A stretch of DNA of 64,000 nt from Diaphorobacter caeni (GTDB taxonomy: Bacteria > Pseudomonadota > Gammaproteobacteria > Burkholderiales > Burkholderiaceae_C), in assembly GCF_015354245.1 (NCBI RefSeq), contig NZ_JADKYZ010000013.1, positions 1-64,000 on the forward strand, in the 5' to 3' direction. The notes beneath the pieces are model-generated. The model had not been told where the DNA came from and ran no database searches. It saw only the letters and a list, made by a program, of their open reading frames with translations. Numbering within the stretch: the first letter of the stretch is position 1; every line of letters begins with the position of its first letter. Shown in pieces: positions 8,749 to 17,601 of this stretch. The translations under genes were made by a program, and so were the position numbers.

Positions 8749-9122
8749 TGTTTCTCCATGTGCTGAGGCCACCACCTTGCGCCAATCGGCGCGGCGCGGC
8801 GAGCCAGCGTCGACTCCCATGCGCGAACACCTTGCTGGCGACAGTACCGCCAGCATTTCAATATGTAAATGGGATGATACCGACTTCTCACTATCGCAAA
8901 TTATCGACCTTGCGTAACTGTTAATACATACAGACCTTCATTCCTGACTCCATGGAACGGCCCACCGCCCCCAACGCAAGCCACCACTCCTTGGGAGCGA
9001 TCCATCAGCCAACGATTTTCCGAAGCCAAACGAAGTGGATCAATTTGTTATTTTTAATTCACTTTGTTTGCAAAAATTGAAAATCGAATCTGAATCGATT
9101 CGGAGTTTCCCCAGCCCGGGTG
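8749..9122. promoter_or_regulatory. Spacer upstream of the che operon; weak sigma-28-like element
   Basis: No gene is seen in this 374-base, AT-rich spacer between the che operon and the MocR gene, both read leftward. On the minus strand the octamer GTCGATAA (8908-8901) matches seven of eight bases of the flagellar sigma-28 -10 element. No TAAA lies at the expected distance; a TTAA sits 12 bases upstream (8924-8921), which is too close. A small inverted repeat, CGAATC/GATTCG, lies at 9085-9102 just past the MocR stop. Confidence 0.3.
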
Positions 9123-10619
9123 TCAGCCACGCAACGAGCTTTCCGCGACCACCCGCTTCCAGACCTTCCAGAACTGGGGATCCAGCGTGTTCGCAAAATT
9201 GATCCGCATGAGCGTACACGGCCTGCGCGTGGCGTGGAACAGCGCGCCGGGCGCGATGAGGTAGCCCTCGTCGAGCATGCGCTGGGCGAGCATGTCGGTG
9301 TCCACGCCGGTCTCCACCCAGCCGAACATGCCGCTGGGCTCGGCCACGAACGTGCAGCCCGCCTCCAGCGCCAGTTGCACGCTGCGCGCGCGCGCCGTGG
9401 CGATGCGCAGCCGCATGCGCTCCGCGTGACGGCGCAGCTGGCCCTGCTCTATGCACAGCGCCAGCGCCTTCTCCAGAATGCTCGGCGTGGTGAGGGTGGA
9501 CAGCAGCTTGGTGTCGAGGAGCCGCTCAACCAGCTCGGGCGGCGTGGCCAGGTAGCCGATGCGCCAGTTGGGCGCGAGTATCTTGGCGAAGCCGTTCACG
9601 TAGATGGTGCGCTGCAGCCCGTCCAGGCTCGACAGGCGCGTGGCGTGCGCGGGAGCGATATGGCCGTAAGTGTCGTCCTCGACGACGTAGAAGTTGAAGC
9701 GCTCGGCCAACTGCAGGATCTGGTGCGCGCTGCCCGGCGAGAGGCTGTAGCCCGTGGGGTTGTGCAGCACGCTCACGCTCACGTAGAGCTTGGGCGCGTA
9801 GGTTTCGCAATAGTGCGCCATCACCTCGAGATCGGGCCCTTCCGGGCCGCGCGGCACGGGCAGCACCCGCATGCCGAGCGCGTCGAGCCGCGCATATTCG
9901 AGCGACCAGCCGGGCTCCTCAACCATCACCGGATCGCCAGCCTTGAGCAGCGTGCGGCTCACGATGTCGAGCGCATGCGTCGCGCCCACGGTCGTCATGA
10001 TCTGGTTGGGCGTCGCCGAGATGTTGATGTCCGCCAGCCGCTGCGCCAGCACCGAGCGCAGCCCCGAATCGCCGAGCGGCTCGCCGTAGCTCAGCGAGCC
10101 TGCACGCAGCGTCTCGATGGTGGTGATCTTGCGCACCGCGGCGGGCATGAAGCGCGCCTCCTCCAGCCACTGCACCGGCAGCACGCCCGAGCCCGGTTGC
10201 GGCTTGTTCGACGCCTGATAGAACATGCCGCGCATCAGCGAAGTGGCATTGATGAGCGAGCCCGACGAGCGCGGCGGCCGCACGCCGAGCGGTGCGACCG
10301 GGTTCACCGCCGCTGCAAGGCCCTCGTCGACCACCGGCGATGACCCGGGCGACGCGGCCGGGCTCTTCTGCAGCACGTCGCGCACGAAGAAGCCGCGCTG
10401 GCGGCGCGCATCGACCAGCCCCTGAGCGAGCAGTTTGTCATATGCGGCCACGACCGTATAGGCGCTCACCCCCTGCTGATGGGCGCAGGCGCGCACCGAG
10501 GGGAGCTTGGCGCCCGCTGGCAGCAGGCGGGTGCGAATGCGCTCGGCGAAGCGCTCGGCCAACTGGTCGGTAAGGGTCTGATCGGGTGTGCGGGTAAGGG
10601 CCATGGCGGTGTAATGCAT
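9123..10619 (-). CDS. MocR/PdxR-type regulator (GntR HTH fused to aminotransferase)
   Basis: The N-terminal ~75 residues form a GntR-type winged helix (LPSVRACAHQQGVSAYTV). The remainder is a fold-type-I aminotransferase domain with the PLP-pocket NPTG motif and a lysine in NGFAKILAPNWRIG. Such proteins sense an amino compound or PLP adduct and usually control the gene divergent from them. Here that gene is a LysE exporter 187 bases away, with repeated CTGTATTGG-like boxes between the two. The length is about 498 aa. Two starts are possible, at 10619 and 10604, neither with a clear ribosome site. Confidence 0.9.
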   Translation of the reverse strand: MHYTAMALTRTPDQTLTDQLAERFAERIRTRLLPAGAKLPSVRACAHQQGVSAYTVVAAYDKLLAQGLVDARRQRGFFVRDVLQKSPAASPGSSPVVDEGLAAAVNPVAPLGVRPPRSSGSLINATSLMRGMFYQASNKPQPGSGVLPVQWLEEARFMPAAVRKITTIETLRAGSLSYGEPLGDSGLRSVLAQRLADINISATPNQIMTTVGATHALDIVSRTLLKAGDPVMVEEPGWSLEYARLDALGMRVLPVPRGPEGPDLEVMAHYCETYAPKLYVSVSVLHNPTGYSLSPGSAHQILQLAERFNFYVVEDDTYGHIAPAHATRLSSLDGLQRTIYVNGFAKILAPNWRIGYLATPPELVERLLDTKLLSTLTTPSILEKALALCIEQGQLRRHAERMRLRIATARARSVQLALEAGCTFVAEPSGMFGWVETGVDTDMLAQRMLDEGYLIAPGALFHATRRPCTLMRINFANTLDPQFWKVWKRVVAESSLRG

Positions 10620-10684
10620 TGCGGCAACGTGGCGAACCGGCGGTATGGTCGATCCGCCGCGTCTGCCCCGTTCCGCCAAGTATG

Positions 10685-10770
10685 CGATCTGTATCGGCCA
10701 AATCTCCAATACAGATCGTGAATTTGTAGAGCAAACTGTATTGGCACTGTAATGGTTTTTATCCTACAGT
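10685..10770. promoter_or_regulatory. Operator array between MocR regulator and LysE exporter
   Basis: Five copies of a CTGTATTGG-like box lie in 86 bases. There is CTGTATCGG at 10689-10697 and its inverted partner at 10706-10714, inside a larger inverted repeat (arms 10685-10697 and 10706-10718, one mismatch). CTGTATTGG at 10736-10744 and CTGTAATGG at 10747-10755 form a direct repeat with an 11-base period. A shorter inverted copy lies at 10763-10769. Mixed direct and inverted half-sites one helical turn apart are typical of MocR-family operators. A -10-like TGTAAT (10748-10753) lies within the array. Confidence 0.7.
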
Positions 10771-10806
10771 GAATCCCAAGCCATTCCCTTCACCCACCGA
10801 ATTGCA

Positions 10807-11406
10807 ATGCCCTTCGCCGAATTCACCGCACTGCTGGTTCTCGCCACGGCCATGAGCTTCACGCCCGGCCCGAACACCACGCTCTCGGCCGCGCTCGCGG
10901 CCAATCGCGGCATTCGTCCGGCAATGCGCTTCGTGTGCGCGGTGCCGGTGGGCTGGTGCGCGCTGCTGCTGCTCTGCGCGGCGGGCCTCGGTGCCGTGCT
11001 TCTCGCGGTGCCCGCGCTGCGCTGGGGCGTGAAGATCATCGGCGTCGCCTATCTGCTGTGGCTGGCCTTCAAGCTCAGCGGCAGCGGCAAGCTCTCCGAG
11101 GCCGACGCCTCGCGCATGCACATCGGATTCTGGCAAGGCGCGGCGCTGCAGTTCGTCAACATCAAGGCCTGGATGCTCGCGCTGACCATCGTCGGCGGCT
11201 GGATCATCGGCCGCGACGACGGCGTGCAGCGTCTGGCCATCGTTCTGCCGGTGATGGCGAGCTACGCTTTCACCAGCAATCTGCTCTACGCCTCCATCGG
11301 CGCGCTGCTGCGCAACTGGCTCGCCACCGGGCGACGCCTGTTGTGGTTCAACCGCCTGATGGCCCTGATTCTGGTGCTCACCGCGTACTGGATGCTCGGC
11401 ACATGA
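10807..11406 (+). CDS. LysE/RhtB family amino-acid exporter
   Basis: This is a 199-aa inner-membrane protein with about six hydrophobic segments. It carries the family signature near the N terminus (SFTPGPNTTL, residues 17-26). LysE/RhtB members export amino acids or analogues such as lysine, threonine or homoserine; the substrate cannot be read from sequence. It is divergent from the MocR regulator and probably controlled by it through the boxes at 10685-10770, which would make it an efflux valve for an amino compound sensed by the regulator. Confidence 0.88.
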   Translation: MPFAEFTALLVLATAMSFTPGPNTTLSAALAANRGIRPAMRFVCAVPVGWCALLLLCAAGLGAVLLAVPALRWGVKIIGVAYLLWLAFKLSGSGKLSEADASRMHIGFWQGAALQFVNIKAWMLALTIVGGWIIGRDDGVQRLAIVLPVMASYAFTSNLLYASIGALLRNWLATGRRLLWFNRLMALILVLTAYWMLGT

Positions 11407-11572
11407 ACTCGCGCAGCAAGCCCCCCGAAAACCTGCATTCGCCCCCGGAGAGGGCAACCGCAGCGAAAATAGCGCTCACGCCCGCACCCGGGCATGGCCT
11501 TCATTCATCCCACAACGTTTTCCCCCACAGCCGCGCGCCGCAAGCCGGCTGCACACGCAAGAAGCAAGCATC

Positions 11573-12763
11573 ATGACTCAATGGACTCTGGCCGCACGCG
11601 CCGAAAAGATGAATCCCTCGGTGATCCGGGAAATCCTCAAAGTGACCGAAAAGCCCGGCATCATCAGCCTGGCCGGCGGCCTGCCCTCGCCCAAGACCTT
11701 CCCGATCAGCGCGTTTGCCGAAGCCGCTGCCAGCATCCTCAACAACGACGGCGCATCCGCCCTGCAATACGCCGCGAGCGAAGGCTACATCCCGCTGCGC
11801 GAGGCGATTGCCGATTTCCTGCCCTGGGACATCAGCCCCGACCAGGTGCTGATCACCACCGGCTCGCAGCAGGCGCTGGACCTGCTCGGCAAGGTGCTGA
11901 TCGACTCGGGCAGCCGCATCCTCGTGGAAACGCCCACCTACCTCGGCGCGCTGCAGGCGTTCTCGCCGATGGAGCCCAACGTGGTCTCGGTCGCAAGCGA
12001 TGAGGAAGGCCCGATCGTCGCGGACTTCGTCGCCAAAGCCGGCTCCGGCGCCGACAAGGCGCGCTTCATGTACCTGCTGCCCAACTTCCAGAACCCCACG
12101 GGCCGCACGATGACCGAAGCGCGCCGCGCGGCGCTGGTCGCCAAGGCGCAGGAACTCGGCATTCCATTGGTCGAAGACAACCCCTACGGCGATCTGTGGT
12201 TCGACGAGCAGCCCCCGCTGCCGCTCACCGCGCGCAACCCCGAAGGCGGCATCTACATGGGCTCGTTCTCCAAGGTGCTGGCCCCCGGCCTGCGTCTGGG
12301 CTTCGTGGTCGCACCCAAGAACATCTATCCCAAGCTGCTGCAGGCCAAGCAGGCCGCTGACCTGCACACCCCGAGCTTCAACCAGCGCCTCGTCGCCGAA
12401 GTGATGAAGGGCGGTTTCCTCGATCGCCACGTGCCCGAGATCCGCACGCTCTACAAGGCGCAATGCGAAGCCATGGTGGCCGCTCTCGAACGCGAAATGG
12501 CCGGCCTCGACGTGAAGTGGAACCGACCCAAGGGCGGCATGTTCCTGTGGCTGCGCCTGCCCGAAGGCATCGACACCGCCAAGCTCCTGCCCAAGGCCGT
12601 CGACCGCAACGTCGCCTTCGTCCCCGGCGCCGCGTTCTATGCCGACAACGCCGACGTGCGCACCATGCGCCTGTCGTTCGTCACCGCCACCGTCGACCAG
12701 ATCAACATCGCCATCGCGGCGCTGGCCGAAACGATCAAGGAAGAGCTGAACGCCAAGGCCTGA
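11573..12763 (+). CDS. PLP-dependent aminotransferase (2-aminoadipate/aromatic type, LysN-like)
   Basis: This 396-aa fold-type-I aminotransferase carries the PLP-binding lysine K234 (SFSKVLAPGLRLG), N174 in NPTG, D202 (VEDNPYGD) and a downstream arginine R241. It resembles the LysN/2-aminoadipate aminotransferase group, which also accepts aromatic and branched-chain amino acids. It lies 166 bases after the LysE exporter on the same strand and has homology to the C-terminal part of the neighbouring MocR protein, a common pairing. The exact substrate is unknown. Confidence 0.88.
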   Translation: MTQWTLAARAEKMNPSVIREILKVTEKPGIISLAGGLPSPKTFPISAFAEAAASILNNDGASALQYAASEGYIPLREAIADFLPWDISPDQVLITTGSQQALDLLGKVLIDSGSRILVETPTYLGALQAFSPMEPNVVSVASDEEGPIVADFVAKAGSGADKARFMYLLPNFQNPTGRTMTEARRAALVAKAQELGIPLVEDNPYGDLWFDEQPPLPLTARNPEGGIYMGSFSKVLAPGLRLGFVVAPKNIYPKLLQAKQAADLHTPSFNQRLVAEVMKGGFLDRHVPEIRTLYKAQCEAMVAALEREMAGLDVKWNRPKGGMFLWLRLPEGIDTAKLLPKAVDRNVAFVPGAAFYADNADVRTMRLSFVTATVDQINIAIAALAETIKEELNAKA

Positions 12764-12833
12764 GCCAGGTGAATTTCGGTCTCCCAGACAGCTCACAAAT
12801 GAAGCACATCGGGCGACCGAACCACCACCCCAA

Positions 12834-12927
12834 CGCCAAGACAGCCCCTCAGGCTAGGCGTCGAAGCCGCAGACAGTATGTTCATACGGCAAGCCTTCGC
12901 AACAACGCATGAGGGGCTGTATTGGCG
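12834..12927. repeat. 94-bp long inverted repeat / hairpin
   Basis: Two 18-base arms at 12834-12851 and 12910-12927 (core ACAGCCCCTCA and its complement) are inverted copies with one mismatch, separated by 58 bases. The intervening sequence holds a second imperfect stem (CGAAG...CTTCG) and a small GTATG/CATAC hairpin, so most of the segment can fold. There is no U-tract. It could be a miniature mobile element, a structured leader of the GST gene that starts 46 bases later, or a processing signal. Confidence 0.6.
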
Positions 12928-12972
12928 CCTCCAAACGACCAACGAACAAGCACACAAACAAGAGGCAAAGAT

Positions 12973-13596
12973 ATGTTGAGACTGTGGGGCAGGACTTCTT
13001 CGATCAATGTTCGGAAGGTGATCTGGACGGCCCAGGAACTGGACCTCGCCGTGCAGCGCACCGACGCCGGCGGCCAGTTCGGCCTAGTCCGCGAGGCCGA
13101 ATACCTCGGCCACAACCCCAACGGTCTTGTCCCGCTCATCGAGGACGAGGACGGCTACCGTCTCTGGGAGTCCAACGTCATCGTGCGCTATCTCTGCGCC
13201 CGCTATGCGCATGGCGGCCTCTATCCAGACGACATCAAGGCGCGCTTCGTCGCCGAGCAGTGGATGGACTGGCAGCAGACGACCTTCAACCCCGCCGGCC
13301 GCGACGCCTTCATCCAGCTGCTGCGCACGCCCTCCGAGCAGCGCGACGATGCACGCATCGTGCGGTCGGTGAACGCCACCGTGCCGCTGCTCGCGATGCT
13401 CGAGGCGCATCTCGCCAAGAACGCCTACATGGCGGGCGACCACTTCTCCATGGCCGACATCCCCATCGGCTGTGAAATCCATCGCTGGTTCGCGCTGCCG
13501 CTGCAACGCCCACCGATGCCGCAGATCGAGCGCTGGTTCCAGTCGCTCGTGGAACGCACGGGCGCGCGCGGCGTGCTCGACATGCAGGTCAGCTAG
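12973..13596 (+). CDS. Glutathione S-transferase family protein
   Basis: This 207-aa cytosolic protein has a thioredoxin-like N-terminal domain (about residues 1-80) with the glutathione-contact motif LWESNVIVRYL, and an all-helical C-terminal domain. The N-terminal catalytic position reads RTSSINVRKV, a serine-type active site as in beta/theta/zeta-like GSTs. The start was placed at the ATG 7 bases after AGAGG. GSTs detoxify electrophiles or act as isomerases; the substrate is not evident. It is followed by phzF-like and other metabolic genes on the same strand. Confidence 0.88.
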   Translation: MLRLWGRTSSINVRKVIWTAQELDLAVQRTDAGGQFGLVREAEYLGHNPNGLVPLIEDEDGYRLWESNVIVRYLCARYAHGGLYPDDIKARFVAEQWMDWQQTTFNPAGRDAFIQLLRTPSEQRDDARIVRSVNATVPLLAMLEAHLAKNAYMAGDHFSMADIPIGCEIHRWFALPLQRPPMPQIERWFQSLVERTGARGVLDMQVS

Positions 13597-13655
13597 CAGC
13601 GGATCGCCGCCGCACCAGCCAGCTTCTTTTTTCTTTCACCGTTGAGGTCCCACTT

Positions 13656-14576
13656 ATGCGCGAACGTCGTTTCATGCAGGTCGATGTGTTTTCGTCTTCC
13701 GCCTTCAAAGGCAATCCGCTGGCCGTCGTCGTCGACGCAGAAGGCCTGAGCGATGCGCAGATGCAGACATTCGCGCGCTGGACCAACCTGTCCGAGACCA
13801 GCTTCCTTCTGCCGCCCACCCAGCCCGGTGCCGACTACCGCGTGCGCATCTTCACGCCGAGCAACGAACTGCCCTTTGCGGGCCACCCCACGCTCGGCAC
13901 CTGCCACGCGTGGCTGCACAGCGGCGGCAGGCCGCAGCGCGAGGGCGTCGTGGTCCAGGAATGCGCCAAGGGTCTGGTGCCGGTCCGCGTGGACTACAGC
14001 AACGCCGCCGCGCCCCTCGCGTTTGCCGCGCCATCGTCCACGCGCAAGTCCTTCACCGAAGAACAGCTGGCCGCCGTGCTCGCCGCCATGGGCCTTCAAC
14101 GCGACGAGATCGTGGACTGCGCGCTGCTCGACAACGGCCCGGTGTTCTGGGCACTGCTGCTGCGCGATCCGGACCGCGTGATGGAGCTGCAGCCCGATAC
14201 CGCCGCGCTCTATGCGATGTGCACCGAAGTGGGCTTCGCCGCAAAATATGCGCCACAGAACGATGCGCTGATCGCCCGCTCGAGCCGCGAAGCGCGCGCG
14301 TTCGAGCGCAGCACGGCGGACGACGCAAGCGACATCGAGGTGCGCGTGTTCTTCAACGCCACCACCACCGCCGTCGAAGACCCGATCACCGGCAGCTTCA
14401 ATGCGAGCTTCGCGCAGTGGATGATCGACGCGGGCCACATCGAGGCCCCCTACGTTGCCGCCCAGGGCACCTGCATCGACCGCGAGGGCCGTGTGCACAT
14501 CTCGCGCGATGCCGAAGGCCAGGTCTGGGTCGGCGGAGCGAGCCACACACTCATCCAGGGCAAGGTGACGCTGTGA
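13656..14576 (+). CDS. PhzF family isomerase/epimerase
   Basis: This 306-aa protein has the two-domain diaminopimelate-epimerase-like fold of the PhzF family. The start motif FMQVDVFSSSAFKGNPLAVV carries the conserved glutamate-equivalent region (TNLSETSF). A second conserved block, FAGHPTLGT, and the C-terminal DPITGSFNASF also fit. PhzF itself isomerises dihydro-hydroxyanthranilate in phenazine synthesis, but most homologues have unknown substrates and no other phenazine gene is present. The ribosome site GAGGT precedes the ATG. The stop is followed 2 bases later by the next start, so the two are translationally coupled. Confidence 0.87.
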   Translation: MRERRFMQVDVFSSSAFKGNPLAVVVDAEGLSDAQMQTFARWTNLSETSFLLPPTQPGADYRVRIFTPSNELPFAGHPTLGTCHAWLHSGGRPQREGVVVQECAKGLVPVRVDYSNAAAPLAFAAPSSTRKSFTEEQLAAVLAAMGLQRDEIVDCALLDNGPVFWALLLRDPDRVMELQPDTAALYAMCTEVGFAAKYAPQNDALIARSSREARAFERSTADDASDIEVRVFFNATTTAVEDPITGSFNASFAQWMIDAGHIEAPYVAAQGTCIDREGRVHISRDAEGQVWVGGASHTLIQGKVTL

Positions 14577-14578
14577 CG

Positions 14579-15289
14579 ATGAACGACACCCGCGCCCGCC
14601 TCGATCATCTCGTGGTCCTTGCCGACACGCTGAAACAAGGCGTGCGCTGGTGCGAAGCAACGCTGGGCGTGACGCCGAACGCCGGTGGCGAGCACCCGCT
14701 CATGGGCACGCACAACCGGCTCATCCACATCGCGGGCCCTGCGTTTCCACGCGCCTATCTCGAGATCATCGCGCTCAACCCCGGTGCCGTTCCCACGCGC
14801 ACCGCCGGGCACAAGCGCTGGTTCGACATGGACGATCCCGCGCTGCGCAAGCAGGTGGCGAACGACGGCCCGCGGCTCATCCACTGGGTGGCCGCCGTGC
14901 CCGATCTTGCGAGCACACATGCCGCGTGGAAGAGTCAGTTGCAGATCGATCGAGGCAGCATCCTCAAGGCCAGCCGCCCCACGCCCAGCGGCCTGCTCGA
15001 ATGGCAGATCACCGTGCGCGACGACGGCCAGCGCCTGATGGACGGCTGCCTGCCCACGCTGATCGAATGGGGCGCAACGCACCCCTGCGACGCCCTTCCC
15101 GCGAGCGGCGTGCAACTGCAGTCGCTGCAGCTCGTGCATGCCGATGCGGCGGCACTGGAGCGCGCGCTCGCCGCGGCGCATCTGGACCAGACAGAGATCG
15201 CTGTCACACCCACACCGCCCCACACACCCTCCAGCACCCTCCGCGCCACGTTCAGCACACCGCGCGGGCTCGTCACCCTGAACGCATGA
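14579..15289 (+). CDS. Glyoxalase-like (VOC) domain protein
   Basis: This 236-aa protein starts with the LDHLVVLADTL signature of the glyoxalase-like domain (PF13468 type), in which metal-binding residues are often degenerate. It has no signal peptide. It lies 2 bases after the phzF-like gene and directly before the PLP dehydratase, suggesting an operon. Members of this group are mostly uncharacterised, so the reaction cannot be stated. Its stop TGA overlaps an in-frame ATG of the following gene. Confidence 0.8.
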   Translation: MNDTRARLDHLVVLADTLKQGVRWCEATLGVTPNAGGEHPLMGTHNRLIHIAGPAFPRAYLEIIALNPGAVPTRTAGHKRWFDMDDPALRKQVANDGPRLIHWVAAVPDLASTHAAWKSQLQIDRGSILKASRPTPSGLLEWQITVRDDGQRLMDGCLPTLIEWGATHPCDALPASGVQLQSLQLVHADAAALERALAAAHLDQTEIAVTPTPPHTPSSTLRATFSTPRGLVTLNA

Positions 15290-15303
15290 ACAGGAACCAT
15301 CCC

Positions 15304-16272
15304 ATGAACATCACCATGTCGCTCCCGTCCCTCGCGGACATCGAGTCCGCCGCGCGCACGGTCTACGAGGAATTCCAGGCCACTCCGCAGTACCGCTGGT
15401 CGCTGCTGTCGGAGCGCCTCGGCACGGACTGCTGGCTCAAGCACGAGAACCACAACCCGGTCGGTGCGTTCAAGATCCGCGGCGGGCTCACGTTCTTCGA
15501 ACAGCTCGCTCAAAGCGGGCAGTTGCCGAAGTCGGTGATCAGCGCCACGCGTGGCAACCACGGCCAGAGCATCGCGTGGGCCGCGCGCAAGAACGGCGTG
15601 GCCTGCACCATCGTCGTACCGCATGGCAACTCGGTGGAGAAGAACGCCGCGATGCGCGCGCTGGGTGCCGAGCTGATCGAGCATGGCGACGATTTTCAGG
15701 AAGCGCGCGAGCACGCGATCGCACTGTCCGCGCAGAACGGCGCGCTGATGGTGCCGAGCTTTCATGCCGACCTGCTGCGCGGCGTCTCCACGCTGTGGTG
15801 GGAGCTCTTTCGCGCCGTACCGAAGATGGACGTCGCCTACGTGCCGATCGGCCTCGGCTCGGGGGCCTGCTCGGCCGTCGCGGCCAAGCTCGCGCTCGGT
15901 CATCCGGTGCGGCTCGTGGGCGTCGTGAGCACGCGTGCCACGACCTATGCCGACTCCATCGCCGCAGGCCGCGTGGTCGAGGCCCCCGTCAGCACGCAGA
16001 TTGCGGATGGCCTCGCCGTGCGCGTTGCCGACGCGGGCGCGCTGTCGGTGCTGATGCAGCACCTCGACCATGTCGTGCAGGTCAGCGATGAAGAGGTTGC
16101 CGCCGCGATGAAGGCGATCTTCGAAGACACCCACAACGTGGCCGAGGGCGCGGGCGCAGCCGCGTTTGCCGCCGCGATGCAGGAGCGCGACCAGCTCAAG
16201 GGCCAGACGGTGGGCGCCGTGCTCTCGGGCGGCAACGTGGATGCGGCAGTATTCTCCAAGGTACTGGGCTGA
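15304..16272 (+). CDS. Serine/threonine dehydratase family PLP enzyme
   Basis: This 322-aa fold-type-II PLP enzyme has the PLP lysine K57 in GAFKIRGG, a substrate loop TRGNHGQS, a phosphate-binding glycine loop (GLGSGACSA) and the C-terminal SGGNVDA motif. It has no ACT-type regulatory domain, so it resembles catabolic rather than biosynthetic threonine dehydratases, or hydroxy-aspartate dehydratases. AGGAA lies 7 bases before the chosen ATG. An in-frame ATG 18 bases earlier overlaps the previous stop but lacks a ribosome site. Confidence 0.88.
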   Translation: MNITMSLPSLADIESAARTVYEEFQATPQYRWSLLSERLGTDCWLKHENHNPVGAFKIRGGLTFFEQLAQSGQLPKSVISATRGNHGQSIAWAARKNGVACTIVVPHGNSVEKNAAMRALGAELIEHGDDFQEAREHAIALSAQNGALMVPSFHADLLRGVSTLWWELFRAVPKMDVAYVPIGLGSGACSAVAAKLALGHPVRLVGVVSTRATTYADSIAAGRVVEAPVSTQIADGLAVRVADAGALSVLMQHLDHVVQVSDEEVAAAMKAIFEDTHNVAEGAGAAAFAAAMQERDQLKGQTVGAVLSGGNVDAAVFSKVLG

Positions 16273-16481
16273 ACCTCTGTTCATTTGTTTTGCCAGTCGA
16301 AACCGGAATCGCTCGGTGGACGCTCGCAACACCGCATCGGCAGACCAGCCGTGGCAGCGCAAGGGTTTTCCCGGCGAGCGGTTTCGCTGGTCAAAACTTT
16401 TCCGCTCAAGATTGACGCACGCATCGCACACTTCCACCATTGCACGCAAACGCCGATGCAAACGGCGAAGGAGACACAGCG

Positions 16482-17555
16482 ATGCGATGGAAACAGCGCC
16501 CCGAAGGCTCGAACTGGGGCGATTTCGGTCCGGATGACCAACTCGGCCGCACCAATCTGATCGGCCCCGAGCAGGTCCGCAAGGGCGCTGCCGAAGTGCG
16601 CGAAGGGCGCAGCTTCTGCCTCTCGCTGCCGCTCGATTTTCCGGGCGGCAACGCGCTCAACGTGCGCCGCCATCCGCCGCGCCTTCGCCCCACGAAGCGC
16701 GACGACATCGACTACCTGAACTTTCCTCTCGGCCACGTCCACCCCGGCGCCAGCGACGTGGTGAGCGACGATCAGGTGCTGCTGTCGCTGCAGTACTCCA
16801 CGCAGTGGGATTCGTTCGCGCATGTGGGATCGCTGTTCGATGTCGATGGCACGGGTGAGCCGCGCATTACCTACTACAACGGATATCGCGGGCATGAACA
16901 TGTGCTCGGCCCCGTCGATCACGGCCTGCCGTCTTCCACCGCGCGCTACCAGCCCATGTGCTGCGCGGGCCGCCCCGCCGACGAGAGCGTGGCGACACGC
17001 CTCGGCATCGAGAACCTCGCGGTCAAGGGCATGCAGGGCCGCGCGGTGCTAATCGACATCGCGCGCGTGTTCGGCACGGCGTTTCAGGACATCGGCTACG
17101 AGCAGCTCATGCACGCGATGTCGGTGACCGGCGCGAGCGTCGAGCCCGGCGACATGGTGCTGCTGCGCACCGGCTTCGCGGAGCTGGTGCTGTCCATGAA
17201 CCGCCAGCCCGACCCGCACAAACTGCATGCAAGCTGCGCCGCGCTCGACGGCAGCGACCCGCGCCTGCTGCAGTGGATCACCGAGAGCGGCCTCACCGCG
17301 CTGGTGGCCGACAACTACGCGGTCGAGCGCCATCCACCACGCAACGTGCCAACCGACGGTTCGCGCTACCCCCTGCTGCCGCTGCATGAACACTGTTTGT
17401 TCAAGCTCGGCATTCCGCTCGGCGAGCTCTGGCACCTCCAGGAGCTCGCGGACGCGCTGCACGCGCTGGGCCGCACGCGCTTCCTGCTGACCGCGCCGCC
17501 GCTGCGCCTGCCAGGCGCCGTCGGCTCGCCGGTCACGCCCATCGCGACGATCTGA
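16482..17555 (+). CDS. Cyclase family protein (putative metal-dependent hydrolase)
   Basis: This 357-aa protein of the cyclase family (PF04199) contains the characteristic TQWDSFAHVGS segment, the equivalent of the metal-binding HxGTHxDxxxH region, though degenerate here. It also has the region RAVLIDIARV. The family includes kynurenine formamidase and uncharacterised amidohydrolases, but this protein is longer than KynB (about 210 aa), so formamidase activity should not be assumed. A clear ribosome site (AAGGAG) precedes the start. A periplasmic binding-protein gene follows after 46 bases. Confidence 0.8.
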   Translation: MRWKQRPEGSNWGDFGPDDQLGRTNLIGPEQVRKGAAEVREGRSFCLSLPLDFPGGNALNVRRHPPRLRPTKRDDIDYLNFPLGHVHPGASDVVSDDQVLLSLQYSTQWDSFAHVGSLFDVDGTGEPRITYYNGYRGHEHVLGPVDHGLPSSTARYQPMCCAGRPADESVATRLGIENLAVKGMQGRAVLIDIARVFGTAFQDIGYEQLMHAMSVTGASVEPGDMVLLRTGFAELVLSMNRQPDPHKLHASCAALDGSDPRLLQWITESGLTALVADNYAVERHPPRNVPTDGSRYPLLPLHEHCLFKLGIPLGELWHLQELADALHALGRTRFLLTAPPLRLPGAVGSPVTPIATI

Positions 17556-17601
17556 ACCAACGCTTCCGACATTCAACACTCACAAAATCAGGAGACAAAC
17601 C

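Noticed and set aside
13910-14578. Upstream extension of the glyoxalase-like gene into phzF
   Set aside because: The frame stays open through the PhzF gene, but only the part from 14579 resembles a glyoxalase domain, and that ATG directly follows the PhzF stop.
16300-16391. Distant inverted pair around CGAAACCG/CGGTTTCG before the cyclase gene
   Set aside because: The arms are short, differ by a deletion and lie about 70 bases apart, so they are not convincing as an operator or terminator.
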